A stretch of 44,152 nt of DNA from positions 1-44,152 of the forward strand of contig JAKFDK010000067.1 of the NCBI GenBank assembly GCA_036676195.1. The letters are read 5' to 3'. Each line of letters begins with the position of its first letter. Position 1 is the stretch's first letter. The notes beneath the pieces were generated by a model. That model ran no database searches. It saw only the letters and a program-made list of their open reading frames with translations, and was not told the DNA's origin. Made by a program: the position numbers and the translations under genes. The DNA comes from JAKFDK01 sp036676195. Lineage in GTDB: Bacteria > Bacillota > Sulfobacillia > Symbiobacteriales > ZC4RG38. Positions 23,865-31,551 of this stretch are shown one piece after another.

Positions 23865-25244
23865 TTACGGCTGCACGTCGATCCAGTGCAGCAGAGGCAA
23901 CAGATTCAGGTCACCGTCGTGGCGCCAGGCCGGGCCGGGTTCCTGGGCCTTGCCCAGAGGGCAGATGCGGCTGACCCCCAGGGGCGCCAGCTCCCCGGCC
24001 AGGGCCGCCGCCCGCTCCGGTGACCCGGCGAACGACACCGTCTGCAGCCGTCCGGCCCAGGGCTGGGCCACTGTGGCCACCCGGACCAGGTCGCTCACCG
24101 GACACACGTTGACAAACCGGTTCAGGGGGCTGGGGACCAGCGCCGGTTCGGACCGGCACACCACCGTCCAGGCCGTACTGCCCGGGCTGGCCCAGACCCG
24201 GTGGCCGGGCAGGCCGAAACCGGCCTCGGCGCGGGCCACCTGAATGGCCGCCGCTGCCTCCGGCGCCAGCGGCGCCCGGGGCCACACGTTCTGCAGGCGG
24301 GCCAGTTGTTCGCCCAGGGCGGCGGCAAACGAGGATGGCGGCACGGCCCCGCCCTCCTCGACCAGAAAGGTGTGCGGGCTGACGCACCCCTGCTGGTCAT
24401 AAAAGGCCACGTCGCGAGCGGCCTGCCAGGCCAGGTCGGCCACGTCGGTGGCCCGGGTCAGGGCCTCGCGGGCAATGCAGCCAAAGCTGAGCTTGGCTCC
24501 GTGGCACCGGAAGCGGACCCCGGCAGGCAGTTGCTGCGCCAGGGCGTCCAGGGAGGCGTCGGCACCAAAGGCCACCACCGCCCCAGCCTCGGCAAAGGCC
24601 GCCCGGTGCAGTTCCGCTGCCTCGCCGGGCCAGTAGGCGGCCGCCACGCATTCCCCCAGGTCCGGATCGACTTCGGCCAGCCCCTGGCACCAGAGGGCGG
24701 CGAACAGCGGCTCACCCTTTGCCGTTTTGGCCAGGGCCGCCGACTTGGCCAGCAGGGCCACCGCCAGGTGATAGGCGGGAATGCCGGGGACGTTGCCGCT
24801 GAACACCAGCCCGGTCAGTTCCGGGCCCACGGCCCGGGTTTGGCCCACGCCGCCGGGGTGGGGCACCAGACCATCCAGGGCGCCGTCGGGTATTTCCGCC
24901 CGCAGCAGGGCAGCCAGGGCCGGTCCGCCGGCCCGCTCCACCTGGGCGCGCAGGCCGGCGGCGATCATGACCGGGGCATAGCCGGTGATGGCGGGCAGCC
25001 ATTCCTCTGCCGTCCGGCGCAATCGGTCCTGGCGGTCCTGAAAGCGGCGGGCCAGCCGCTCCAGCACCGCCAGTAACTGCGGAGTGGAGCGCCGGGCCAG
25101 GGTGGCCCGGCAGTTCTGGCGCAGTCGCTCCGCCAGGGTGGCCAGATGCTCGGGCTCAAGCACGGGTACGGCCAGGGTGGCCTGACCGAAGGTGCGGTTC
25201 TGCAGGGTCACCCCCGACAGACCGGGGAGCCAGAATGCTTGCAC
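23865..25244 (-). CDS. LuxC-family acyl reductase (aldehyde-forming)
   Basis: 459 residues from GTG behind AGGAGG. It belongs to the LuxC family (PF05893), relatives of aldehyde dehydrogenases. GLVFSGNVPGIP at about residues 146-156 is the nucleotide-binding turn. The catalytic Cys287 lies in YDQQGCVSPH, where LuxC forms the acyl-thioester. The C-terminus ends HDGDLNLLPLLHWID, as in other members. In luminous bacteria LuxC takes an acyl group from LuxE and reduces it with NADPH to an aldehyde. There are no luxA/luxB genes here, so bioluminescence is excluded; the acyl substrate is open. It sits 39 bases after luxE and 43 before the aminotransferase. Confidence 0.87.
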   Translation of the reverse strand: MQAFWLPGLSGVTLQNRTFGQATLAVPVLEPEHLATLAERLRQNCRATLARRSTPQLLAVLERLARRFQDRQDRLRRTAEEWLPAITGYAPVMIAAGLRAQVERAGGPALAALLRAEIPDGALDGLVPHPGGVGQTRAVGPELTGLVFSGNVPGIPAYHLAVALLAKSAALAKTAKGEPLFAALWCQGLAEVDPDLGECVAAAYWPGEAAELHRAAFAEAGAVVAFGADASLDALAQQLPAGVRFRCHGAKLSFGCIAREALTRATDVADLAWQAARDVAFYDQQGCVSPHTFLVEEGGAVPPSSFAAALGEQLARLQNVWPRAPLAPEAAAAIQVARAEAGFGLPGHRVWASPGSTAWTVVCRSEPALVPSPLNRFVNVCPVSDLVRVATVAQPWAGRLQTVSFAGSPERAAALAGELAPLGVSRICPLGKAQEPGPAWRHDGDLNLLPLLHWIDVQP

Positions 25245-25283
25245 GCAGCCGCCTCCTTCCCCGGGGCTGCCGGGGTACAGGGC

Positions 25284-26369
25284 TTACCGGGCCGGTGGCC
25301 GGTTCAGGGCAATGTCAGCGGCTATGCTGCAGCCGCGGGGCACGGCGCCGGATGCCCGACCGAGCACAAAGAAGCCGTCGCCCTCCGCCCGGCCCAGGTC
25401 CTGGGTCAGCACGGCGCAGGCACTGCCGAGATTGGCCAGGTCAAAGACCTCGATCAGGCCCACCTGCCCCGGTGCGGCCGGGCGCAGGGTCTCCGGATCA
25501 CGAATGCAGACCCGGGTCCAGGGCGGTCCCTGCTTGGGCCGGGGGAAGGCAGCACTGCCGCCCCGCAGCACCGGCTCGTAGAAGTTGCTGCTCAGTTCCG
25601 TCATGCCGTACTGGTTGATGATCTGCTCCGGCGCCAGGTGCAGTTGTTGGCCAAGGGCAGCGTACAGCTCGGCCTGGGGCATTTCCCTTGACCGGCCCTT
25701 GAAGCCTCCGGTCTCCATCAGGCGGCTACCAGGGGCCAGGCTAAAGCTGCGCCCCTGCTCCCTGGCCCAGTCCAGGAAGTGCACCATGGCAAAGGCTGTA
25801 CCCAGGAGCATGACCGGGTCAGCCGCCGCCGTCAGGGTATCGGCCAGTTCGTCGGTCTGCAGCCGCCCGCCGGACCAGAAAAAGCGTGAACCCGGGCCAC
25901 CCAGTTCCGTCAGGATGGTCTGGAAGTAATGGCTCAGGGAACTGTCCGGCGCCTCCGCCGGGGGCGGCGCCAGCACATAAGTGGGCAGGCGGGCGCTGTC
26001 AGGCAGCACAAAGTGGGCAAAACCGGCCAGGAGCGCCAGTTCATAGAGTTCCAACGTAAAGAAGTAGTGGCATCCCCGCTGCTCCGGCCCCAGGGTTGTG
26101 CCCGAGGTCGCGAATACCTTCACGGCGGCCGTCGGGTCGCCGCACGCCACCGCCGCCTGCTTGAAGGCTGCCACCGGCAGGGGCGGAATGTCCAACCAGG
26201 ACTGCACCTGGTCCGGGCGGGCGCCCAGTTCGTCCCAATAGGCACGCAGAACTGGATTGCGTTCATACTGATAACGGTGTACTTCCATGGAAAAGTAGTT
26301 GAAGAACGAATCGTCCCAGGGGACGATTCCCTTTTCCAGCGCCCCGATCAGGGCTTTCTGCAAGTCCAA
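25284..26369 (-). CDS. LuxE-family acyl-protein synthetase (carboxylate-activating)
   Basis: 361 residues from TTG at 26369, nine bases after AGGGGGG and five bases past the queE stop; longer frames lack a site. It is a LuxE-family (PF04443) adenylate-forming enzyme: the ATP-phosphate loop FATSGTT (residues 86-92), the QYGMTELSS motif, and near the end RGCS with Cys347, matching the position where LuxE carries its acyl group. The reaction is carboxylate + ATP to acyl-AMP, then acyl transfer to the cysteine for reduction by LuxC. Non-luminous LuxE relatives act on varied carboxylates. Directly after queE, whose product is a carboxylic acid, it is the natural candidate to activate CDG. Confidence 0.85.
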   Translation of the reverse strand: MDLQKALIGALEKGIVPWDDSFFNYFSMEVHRYQYERNPVLRAYWDELGARPDQVQSWLDIPPLPVAAFKQAAVACGDPTAAVKVFATSGTTLGPEQRGCHYFFTLELYELALLAGFAHFVLPDSARLPTYVLAPPPAEAPDSSLSHYFQTILTELGGPGSRFFWSGGRLQTDELADTLTAAADPVMLLGTAFAMVHFLDWAREQGRSFSLAPGSRLMETGGFKGRSREMPQAELYAALGQQLHLAPEQIINQYGMTELSSNFYEPVLRGGSAAFPRPKQGPPWTRVCIRDPETLRPAAPGQVGLIEVFDLANLGSACAVLTQDLGRAEGDGFFVLGRASGAVPRGCSIAADIALNRPPAR

Positions 26370-26373
26370 CTTG

Positions 26374-27021
26374 TTATACCCCCCTGGCAGCCGGGTCCCA
26401 GATGAATTTATGAATCTGTAGTTGTAAGCGGGCCGCCAGGCGGTCGCGCAGCATCCATTCCACCAGCCGGGCCGATTCCAACTGCCCGAACACCGGTCCA
26501 AACAGGATCTGCACCCGCTCCTGCAGGCGATACCGCCGGATCAGATCCAGGGACCACCGGTAGTCTTCGTCATCGCCACAGACGAATTTGACCTCATCGT
26601 TGGGACGCACCAGTTCCAGGTTGCGCAGGCACATCTGGTCGGCGGCCCCGGAGGACGGAGTCTTCATGTCGACCACCCAGCGCTGCTGCGGGTGCAGGTG
26701 CCACGGACTGATGTCGATCGAGCCGCCGGTCTCAACGGAGAGCTCATAGCCACCGGCGTGCAGGCGGTCAAAGAATGCCTGCAGTTCTTCCGGCGGCTGC
26801 ACCAGAGGCTCGCCCCCGGTCAGGCAGATCCGCCGGTAGTCATGGGTCGCCACCTGGGCCAGGATGGTGTCCAGGTCCATCTGCACCCCGCCGGTGAAGG
26901 CATAGGCGGTGTCACAGTAGGTGCAGCGCAGGTTGCAGCGGCTGGTGCGGACGAACACGGTCGGCAGCCCCACCGAGGCGGTCTCACCCTGAATGGAAAG
27001 GAAGATTTCGGTGATCCTCAC
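26374..27021 (-). CDS. queE: 7-carboxy-7-deazaguanine synthase QueE (radical SAM)
   Basis: 215 residues from GTG, overlapping the queD stop by four bases (GTGA), with GGGAG upstream. It opens ITEIFLSIQGETASVG as QueE proteins do. The radical SAM motif SRCNLRCTYCDTAY is C-x3-C-x2-C; LTGGEPL and VETGGS bind SAM. The full-length tail (VQILFGP, LQIHKFIW) is intact. It converts 6-carboxy-tetrahydropterin to 7-carboxy-7-deazaguanine, the common precursor of queuosine and other 7-deazaguanines. Neither queC nor queF is in the window. Confidence 0.92.
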   Translation of the reverse strand: MRITEIFLSIQGETASVGLPTVFVRTSRCNLRCTYCDTAYAFTGGVQMDLDTILAQVATHDYRRICLTGGEPLVQPPEELQAFFDRLHAGGYELSVETGGSIDISPWHLHPQQRWVVDMKTPSSGAADQMCLRNLELVRPNDEVKFVCGDDEDYRWSLDLIRRYRLQERVQILFGPVFGQLESARLVEWMLRDRLAARLQLQIHKFIWDPAARGV

Positions 27022-27491
27022 CGGGTTTCATCTCCCTTGCAGGGCTGCGGGCGGGCCACCCCGGCGGGCGGATACGCCCCGTCGTCGGCGCGGCCGGCTA
27101 CCCAGTCGGCCCGGTGTAGCGTGATGTAAGCAGAGGGCGTCTCCCACAGGCGAATGCGCTCCGGGAATACGTGCGGGAACTGCGGGCTCACGACCTCTGC
27201 CCAGTAGTTAAAAAACCATACCGCGATGTTTTCGGCTGTTGTATTCACCGTGGGCAACGTATCGTTCAGGTATTTATGGTCCAGCACGGCCTCGTAAAAG
27301 TCCTTATAAATGCGCTTGAGATCCATGAAGTCGACCACAATCCCGCGCGGGTCCCGGGGGCCCTTGACCGTCAGTTCCAGCCGGTAGGTGTGGCCATGCA
27401 GGTTATGGCATTTGCCCACATAGTCCTGAATCAGGTGGGCAGCATCGAAGGTGAATATTTTAGTTACCTCAATCAGGACTGGCACCGCCAT
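27018..27491 (-). CDS. queD: 6-carboxy-tetrahydropterin synthase QueD
   Basis: 157 residues from ATG at 27491 behind GGAGGGGG. The T-fold enzyme shows zinc ligands in FDAAHL and NLHGHTY, the catalytic Cys in GKCHNLHGH, then IVVDFMDLK, VLDHKYLND and TVNTTAENIAVW. It turns dihydroneopterin triphosphate into 6-carboxy-tetrahydropterin for QueE. The C-terminal 25 residues after the WETPSAYI strand are an extra tail. It is the first gene of the operon, downstream of a structured leader with a terminator hairpin. Confidence 0.9.
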   Translation of the reverse strand: MAVPVLIEVTKIFTFDAAHLIQDYVGKCHNLHGHTYRLELTVKGPRDPRGIVVDFMDLKRIYKDFYEAVLDHKYLNDTLPTVNTTAENIAVWFFNYWAEVVSPQFPHVFPERIRLWETPSAYITLHRADWVAGRADDGAYPPAGVARPQPCKGDETR

Positions 27492-27527
27492 CAATCCCCC
27501 TCCGGGATAATATGCCCGCAAAATGAC

Positions 27528-27599
27528 AAAAGGCCGGACCCGCTGTAGGTCCGACGCACCCCGCGGGCAGCCCGGGGGCTGCCGTTTTGTTCACGCGGG
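27528..27599 (-). promoter_or_regulatory. Structured leader with intrinsic terminator upstream of queD
   Basis: Read on the minus strand, CCCGCG and CGCGGG close an outer stem. Inside are a 10-base A-rich bulge (TGAACAAAAC) and a 7-bp stem GGCAGCC / GGCTGCC with loop CCCG. Twelve bases... a short linker later a second hairpin CGGACC / GGTCCG is followed by GCCTTTTG. A folded domain followed by a terminator 37 bases before the queD start is the layout of a transcription-attenuating riboswitch or protein-bound leader. It does not show the preQ1-I consensus, so any ligand is unknown. Confidence 0.5.
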
Positions 27600-27648
27600 T
27601 GGTCGGCGACCGCGATCTGGTTAAGCATACCACAGAACCGGGTTTCTG

Positions 27649-28542
27649 TTAATCCGAGGCCCCGTCTGGATCCAACTGGCCCAGCAGGGCAGTGAAGTCA
27701 GCCGGCAGCGGGGCACTGAGGATCACCGCCGCCCCGGTGCGCGGCTGGGCAAAGGCCAGGCTGCAGGCGTGCAGGGCCTGACGGGCGATCAAATCGAGCG
27801 GGCCGCCGTAGAGGGTATCACCCAGCAACGGGTGGCCCAGGTGGGCCAGGTGGACGCGAATCTGGTGCGTGCGCCCTGTTTCGAGGTGCAACTCCATCAG
27901 GGTGGCGGCAGCGTAGTGGCGGCGGACGGTGAAGTGGGTGCGGGCGGTCTGGCCTTCCGGGTGCACCTCCCGCCTGACCGGATGCCCGGGGATCTGCCGG
28001 ATCGGGGCGTCCACGGTTCCCGACGCCGGCCCGACCCGGCCCTGCACCACCGCCAGGTAGCCGCGGTCCAGGCGGCCGGTCAGCACCTCATGGGCCCAGG
28101 GGTTGCAGGCAAAGGCAATGAGACCGGAGGTGTCCATGTCCAGCCGGCTGATCGGGCGCACCGGCGCCGGCAGGCCACGCTCGGCAAAGTGACGGGCCAC
28201 CCCATTAGCCAGGGTGCCGCTGCGGTACCCCCGGGCCGGGTGCACGATCACCCCGGCCGGCTTGTTCACCACCAGCACATCTGTATCCTCGTAGACGATT
28301 TCCAGCGGCACCGGCTCGGGCAGCACAAAGGGCGACGGCTCCTCGTGCAGATAAAGCACCACCGTCTCCCCGGTATGGACGGGATCGATGGTCCAGCGGG
28401 GCTGTCCGTTGACCTGAATCCCGTTATGATTCTTCAGGCGGGTAAGCAGGCTGCGGCTCACCCCGTGGAAGCGGCGTAAAAAGTCGCGCACGGTGAGGCC
28501 GTCGGCAGCGGGCGGAACCGTCAGGTGTAGTAGTTCTCGCAT
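27649..28542 (-). CDS. Pseudouridine synthase, RluA/RluD family
   Basis: 297 residues from the ATG at 28542, which matches the usual family start; ribosome binding is weak there, and an in-frame start at 28632 would add 30 unmatched residues. An S4-like N-terminal part (LTVRDFLRRFHGVSRSLLTR, NGIQVNGQP) precedes the catalytic domain: ILVVNKPAGV-type strand (VLVVNKPAGVIVHPA), catalytic Asp in ISRLDMDTSGLI, and ETGRTHQIRVHLAHLGHPLL. It isomerises uridines in rRNA or tRNA. A common variant is Ser before RLD in place of His. The gene is upstream of the queD leader but probably a separate unit. Confidence 0.88.
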   Translation of the reverse strand: MRELLHLTVPPAADGLTVRDFLRRFHGVSRSLLTRLKNHNGIQVNGQPRWTIDPVHTGETVVLYLHEEPSPFVLPEPVPLEIVYEDTDVLVVNKPAGVIVHPARGYRSGTLANGVARHFAERGLPAPVRPISRLDMDTSGLIAFACNPWAHEVLTGRLDRGYLAVVQGRVGPASGTVDAPIRQIPGHPVRREVHPEGQTARTHFTVRRHYAAATLMELHLETGRTHQIRVHLAHLGHPLLGDTLYGGPLDLIARQALHACSLAFAQPRTGAAVILSAPLPADFTALLGQLDPDGASD

Positions 28543-28683
28543 GGCTTCAGTGTAACTGTTCCGCCCTGCCCTGCCAACGACCCTCCGGAGATGGCAGGAG
28601 CTTCCCGGCGGGACAGGGAAAGTTATGTACATAAATGTTTCACCCTCCGGCTAGATCAGCCGGCGGGCGGGGAGGACCAATCC

Positions 28684-29073
28684 ATGCCGCGGGATATCCT
28701 GACGGAGCGTGACTGGTTTTTGCTGACGCTGCTGCTCCTGGGCTGTGTGGCACTGGGTTCTGACCTGGTCCTGGGGGCCCATTACCTGAATATCGGTTTC
28801 AACCTGGGGGCGGTGCTGACCGGGCTGGTGCTGGTGTCCGGGCTGGCGCTGCTGCCGCTGTTTGCCCGGTATAACCGCTGGGGATTTCTGGTGCTGCTGG
28901 CCGAATCGGTGGTGCGCCTGGTCTTTGGCATCGGGCAGGCCATCGACGGCGCTCCGGCCTCCTGGCTCTATCATTTCGCCGGTTATGTCAACGGCGTACT
29001 GGGCCTGATCTTTGTGGTGGGCCTGTTGGCCCGCTGGGGCTCGTTCATGCCGGCCAACCGGGCGGAGCGCTGA
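28684..29073 (+). CDS. Four-helix membrane protein of unknown function
   Basis: 129 residues from ATG with GGGGAGGA upstream. Hydrophobic helices: WFLLTLLLLGCVALGSDLVL, LGAVLTGLVLVSGLALLPLF, WGFLVLLAESVVRLVFGIG, and GYVNGVLGLIFVVGLLARWG. The N-terminus is cytoplasmic and charged. No family recognised. It diverges from the pseudouridine synthase gene across about 140 bases. Confidence 0.62.
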   Translation: MPRDILTERDWFLLTLLLLGCVALGSDLVLGAHYLNIGFNLGAVLTGLVLVSGLALLPLFARYNRWGFLVLLAESVVRLVFGIGQAIDGAPASWLYHFAGYVNGVLGLIFVVGLLARWGSFMPANRAER

Positions 29074-29413
29074 TCCCGGCGCCGCCAGGCACCCGATCCG
29101 ATTCGTTCAGACATGCCTGCATCGGCTCCGCCGCCGGCGCTGCTCCAGCAGCCGGTGGCCGGGGCCGGTATCTTTTTATCCCGACTACAATTGCCAGCCG
29201 ATTCCACGGTCGGAGCGATGGTGGAGCGCGCAACCTAAAGCCGATACCGCCGGGTGGAATGCGGGTGAAGCGGCCATGCGGGATGATGCATTCCGGAACA
29301 TCAACAAGGTTCAATTTGGCGCACCCAGGTGGACTGGCATGGTGCACGTGGGTCGCCCGGGGGTGGAACCGGCCTGGCCGCCACCACCCGGGTCAAGGAA
29401 AGGAGATCGGCCG
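29074..29413. other. 340-base intergenic stretch before the coat genes
   Basis: No gene with a ribosome binding site was found on either strand. Expected content is the promoter of the coat-gene operon, presumably read by a late sporulation sigma factor, but no clear sigma-E, -K or -G consensus could be picked out by eye. Confidence 0.3.
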
Positions 29414-29629
29414 ATGGAGCAACTGACGCAAATGGAACTGCTGCAGACCCAGGAACTGCTGGGGGCCCTGGAACTGACAATGAAGAAGGCCATGGTCTAC
29501 CAGAACCGGTTCGGCGATGCCGAACTGCAGGGCCTGGCCAAAGACAGCGCCAACTGCCACCGGGACCAGATCCAGGCCCTGACCGACCAACTGCGCCGCC
29601 ACAGCGGCCGGCGGGAGGCGCTGTCATGA
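29414..29629 (+). CDS. Small CotF-associated spore protein (71 aa)
   Basis: 71 residues from ATG at 29414 behind AGGAAAGGAG. It is one helical hairpin rich in Gln and Leu: MEQLTQMELLQTQELLGALE, LTMKKAMVYQNRFGDAELQG, then a polar tail. Small proteins of this form accompany CotF-type coat proteins in Clostridia and resemble half of a ferritin-like coat domain. Its stop overlaps the start of the CotF-like gene by ATGA, so the two are translationally coupled. Confidence 0.6.
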   Translation: MEQLTQMELLQTQELLGALELTMKKAMVYQNRFGDAELQGLAKDSANCHRDQIQALTDQLRRHSGRREALS

Positions 29630-29943
29630 GGCGCCGGGAGGCGGCTGAGCCGCCGGTGGAACTGAACGACCAGGACATGCTGAACGACCTGCTGCTGGGG
29701 GAAAAGCACCTGATTCAGATGCTGACCCAGGCCGAAGCCAACTGCGCCAACCGGACCCTGCGTGAGGCGCTGCACCAGATGCACGACGAAACCGAGCAGT
29801 TGCACGTACGCTGCTTCCACGCCGCCCTGACTCGAGGCTGGCACCGCACCCCCACGGCGGACCGCAACGCCATTGAGGAACTGATCATTCTCTGGGAGCA
29901 GCGCCCGGAGCGGGAGCCGGAGCTCAGGCCGTCCGGGAGGTGA
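29626..29943 (+). CDS. CotF-like spore coat protein
   Basis: 105 residues. After a basic, proline-containing lead it shows the coat-F domain: LNDQDMLNDLLLGEKHLIQM, EANCANRTLREALHQMHDE, and HVRCFHAALTRGWHRTP, matching the family pattern QDML-DLL-KH and a closing GWY/GWH. Such proteins are deposited in the inner spore coat. It is strong evidence that the host sporulates. It overlaps the upstream small gene by four bases and meets the glutamate-synthase-like gene with a GTGA overlap or a small gap, forming one operon. Confidence 0.8.
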   Translation: MRRREAAEPPVELNDQDMLNDLLLGEKHLIQMLTQAEANCANRTLREALHQMHDETEQLHVRCFHAALTRGWHRTPTADRNAIEELIILWEQRPEREPELRPSGR

Positions 29944-29951
29944 ATGCCGCT

Positions 29952-31370
29952 GTGCTTGAAGGCCTGATGCGCCGCATGGCCAACGCCATGATGGATAGCA
30001 TGGCGCGGCGCATCTTTCAGGATCCTTACACCGAGAATGTGTTTTCGTCCGTGGCTGTGGCCCAGAAGCTGGGCGTGCGCAACATTGTGGAAGGCTGCCT
30101 GCGGGCCGAGAGCGGACGGCCGATTAGCCGCCCCCTTGGTTCGCCAGTGGTGAAGTCGCCCTGGGATCAGTTGCTGCTGCAGCCGGTGCATCTGGCCCCC
30201 CGCCTGCCGACCCCCGACGGGGTCGGCATTGCCACCCATACCGTGATCGGGCCGCAGGCCGCCCGGCCCCTGCAACTGGAGATTCCCATTCTGATCACCG
30301 GCATGTCCTGGGGCGGCGCCCTCAGCCTGAAGGCCAAGGTCGCTTTGGCCAAGGGCGCCACCCTGGCGGGCACCGCCACCAATACCGGTGAGGCGCCGGT
30401 CCTGCCGGCGGAGCGGGAGGCGGCCGGACTGCTGATCGGCCAGTTTAACCGCGGCGGCTGGCTGAACGACGACGAGCAGTTGCGCCAGGTGGACGCCATT
30501 GAGATTCAACTGGGGCAGGGGGCCCAGTGTGCCGCCCCCATGAGCAGCAGTTCCCACCAGTTTGGCGAGGAATACCGTGCTGCCTTCAAGTTGAACAAGG
30601 GCGAAAACGCCGTGATTCACTCGCGCCTGCCCGGTGTGGACAGCCCCCGGGAATTCATTCGCCTGGTGCACCGGCTGCGGCGCAGGTACGAAGTGCCGGT
30701 GGGCCTGAAGCTGGCCGCCGGTCACCACCTGGAGCAGGAATTGCAGGTAGCCCTGGACGCCGGGGTGGACTTTGTGACCGTAGACGGTGCCGAGGGTGGC
30801 ACCCACGGCGGGCCGCTGATTTTGCAGGACGACTTCGGCATTCCCACCCTGTTCGGCGTGGCCCGGGCGGCCGACTTCCTGCAACAGCAGGGCGCCACCG
30901 GCCGGGTCTCGCTGATTGCCACCGGCGGGCTGGCCAACCCCGGCCACTTTCTGAAGGCGATGGCCCTGGGGGCCAATGCGGTTTACATCGGCTCGATGGC
31001 CCTGATCAGCATGGAACAGGCTCAGGTGGTGAAGGCCCTGCCTTTTGAGACGCCGCCGCAACTGGTGCTGCACAAGGGCAAGTTTACCGAGGATCTGGAA
31101 GTGGAGCCGGCCGCCCAACACCTGGCCAAGTTCCTCAAGTCGTGTGTGGACGAAATGGCGCTGGGCTGCTACGCCCTGGGCTATTCCGCCCTCACCCAGG
31201 TCAGCCGGGCCGACCTGTGCAGCCAGGACCCCCACCTGGCCCGGGCTCTGCGCATTGATTGGGTGGGGCTGCCGCCAGGGCGGCAACTGGTGCCGGCCTG
31301 GGAGACCCCGCCGGAGCACCCGCGCCGGCCGGAGCGCGGGGAGCCACGGCCGCACCCGCAGGTGCATTGA
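29952..31370 (+). CDS. FMN-binding glutamate-synthase-like oxidoreductase
   Basis: About 472 residues. GTG at 29952 is 11 bases after GGGAGG; GTG at 29940, overlapping the upstream stop, is the alternative. It is a single Glu_synthase domain (TIM barrel) as in archaeal-type GltB: LITGMSWGGALSLKAKVALA, AIEIQLGQGAQ, VGLKLAAGHHLEQE, FVTVDGAEGGTHGGPL and IATGGLANPGHFLKA hold FMN and substrate. It has no glutaminase domain and no clear 3Fe-4S cysteine cluster. Lone proteins of this kind are of uncertain function and may use glutamate or another amino donor. Its place in a coat-gene operon suggests use during sporulation. Confidence 0.8.
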   Translation: MLEGLMRRMANAMMDSMARRIFQDPYTENVFSSVAVAQKLGVRNIVEGCLRAESGRPISRPLGSPVVKSPWDQLLLQPVHLAPRLPTPDGVGIATHTVIGPQAARPLQLEIPILITGMSWGGALSLKAKVALAKGATLAGTATNTGEAPVLPAEREAAGLLIGQFNRGGWLNDDEQLRQVDAIEIQLGQGAQCAAPMSSSSHQFGEEYRAAFKLNKGENAVIHSRLPGVDSPREFIRLVHRLRRRYEVPVGLKLAAGHHLEQELQVALDAGVDFVTVDGAEGGTHGGPLILQDDFGIPTLFGVARAADFLQQQGATGRVSLIATGGLANPGHFLKAMALGANAVYIGSMALISMEQAQVVKALPFETPPQLVLHKGKFTEDLEVEPAAQHLAKFLKSCVDEMALGCYALGYSALTQVSRADLCSQDPHLARALRIDWVGLPPGRQLVPAWETPPEHPRRPERGEPRPHPQVH

Positions 31371-31411
31371 AGAGTTTGCAGGTCCGCTGCCATCTGGTCC
31401 ATGGGTGCAGC

Positions 31412-31450
31412 TAACAGGGACGACTGCGGATATCCCGGTCGTCCCTGTTA
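31412..31450 (+). terminator. Terminator of the coat/glutamate-synthase-like operon
   Basis: 13-bp perfect stem TAACAGGGACGAC / GTCGTCCCTGTTA with a 13-base loop, 41 bases after the stop codon. Confidence 0.65.
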
Positions 31451-31551
31451 CCCGTTGCCGGGGCCTGAACTCATCGCCTCAGGCTTCTTTCAACCAACCC
31501 CGAGTTTAATTTCTGGGCAGGATGACTTGGCTTTGTTCTGTTGATGGCCGC

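Noticed and set aside
23865..26369. Bioluminescence (lux) operon
   Set aside because: LuxC and LuxE families are present, but no luxA, luxB or luxD is nearby and the flanking genes are for 7-deazaguanine synthesis and amination.
27528..27599. Known preQ1 riboswitch
   Set aside because: The leader lacks the C-rich loop and A-rich tail of preQ1-I and does not resemble preQ1-II by eye; only a generic structured leader is claimed.
29715..31367. 550-codon open frame on the minus strand
   Set aside because: Antisense to the FMN glutamate-synthase-like gene; no domain features.
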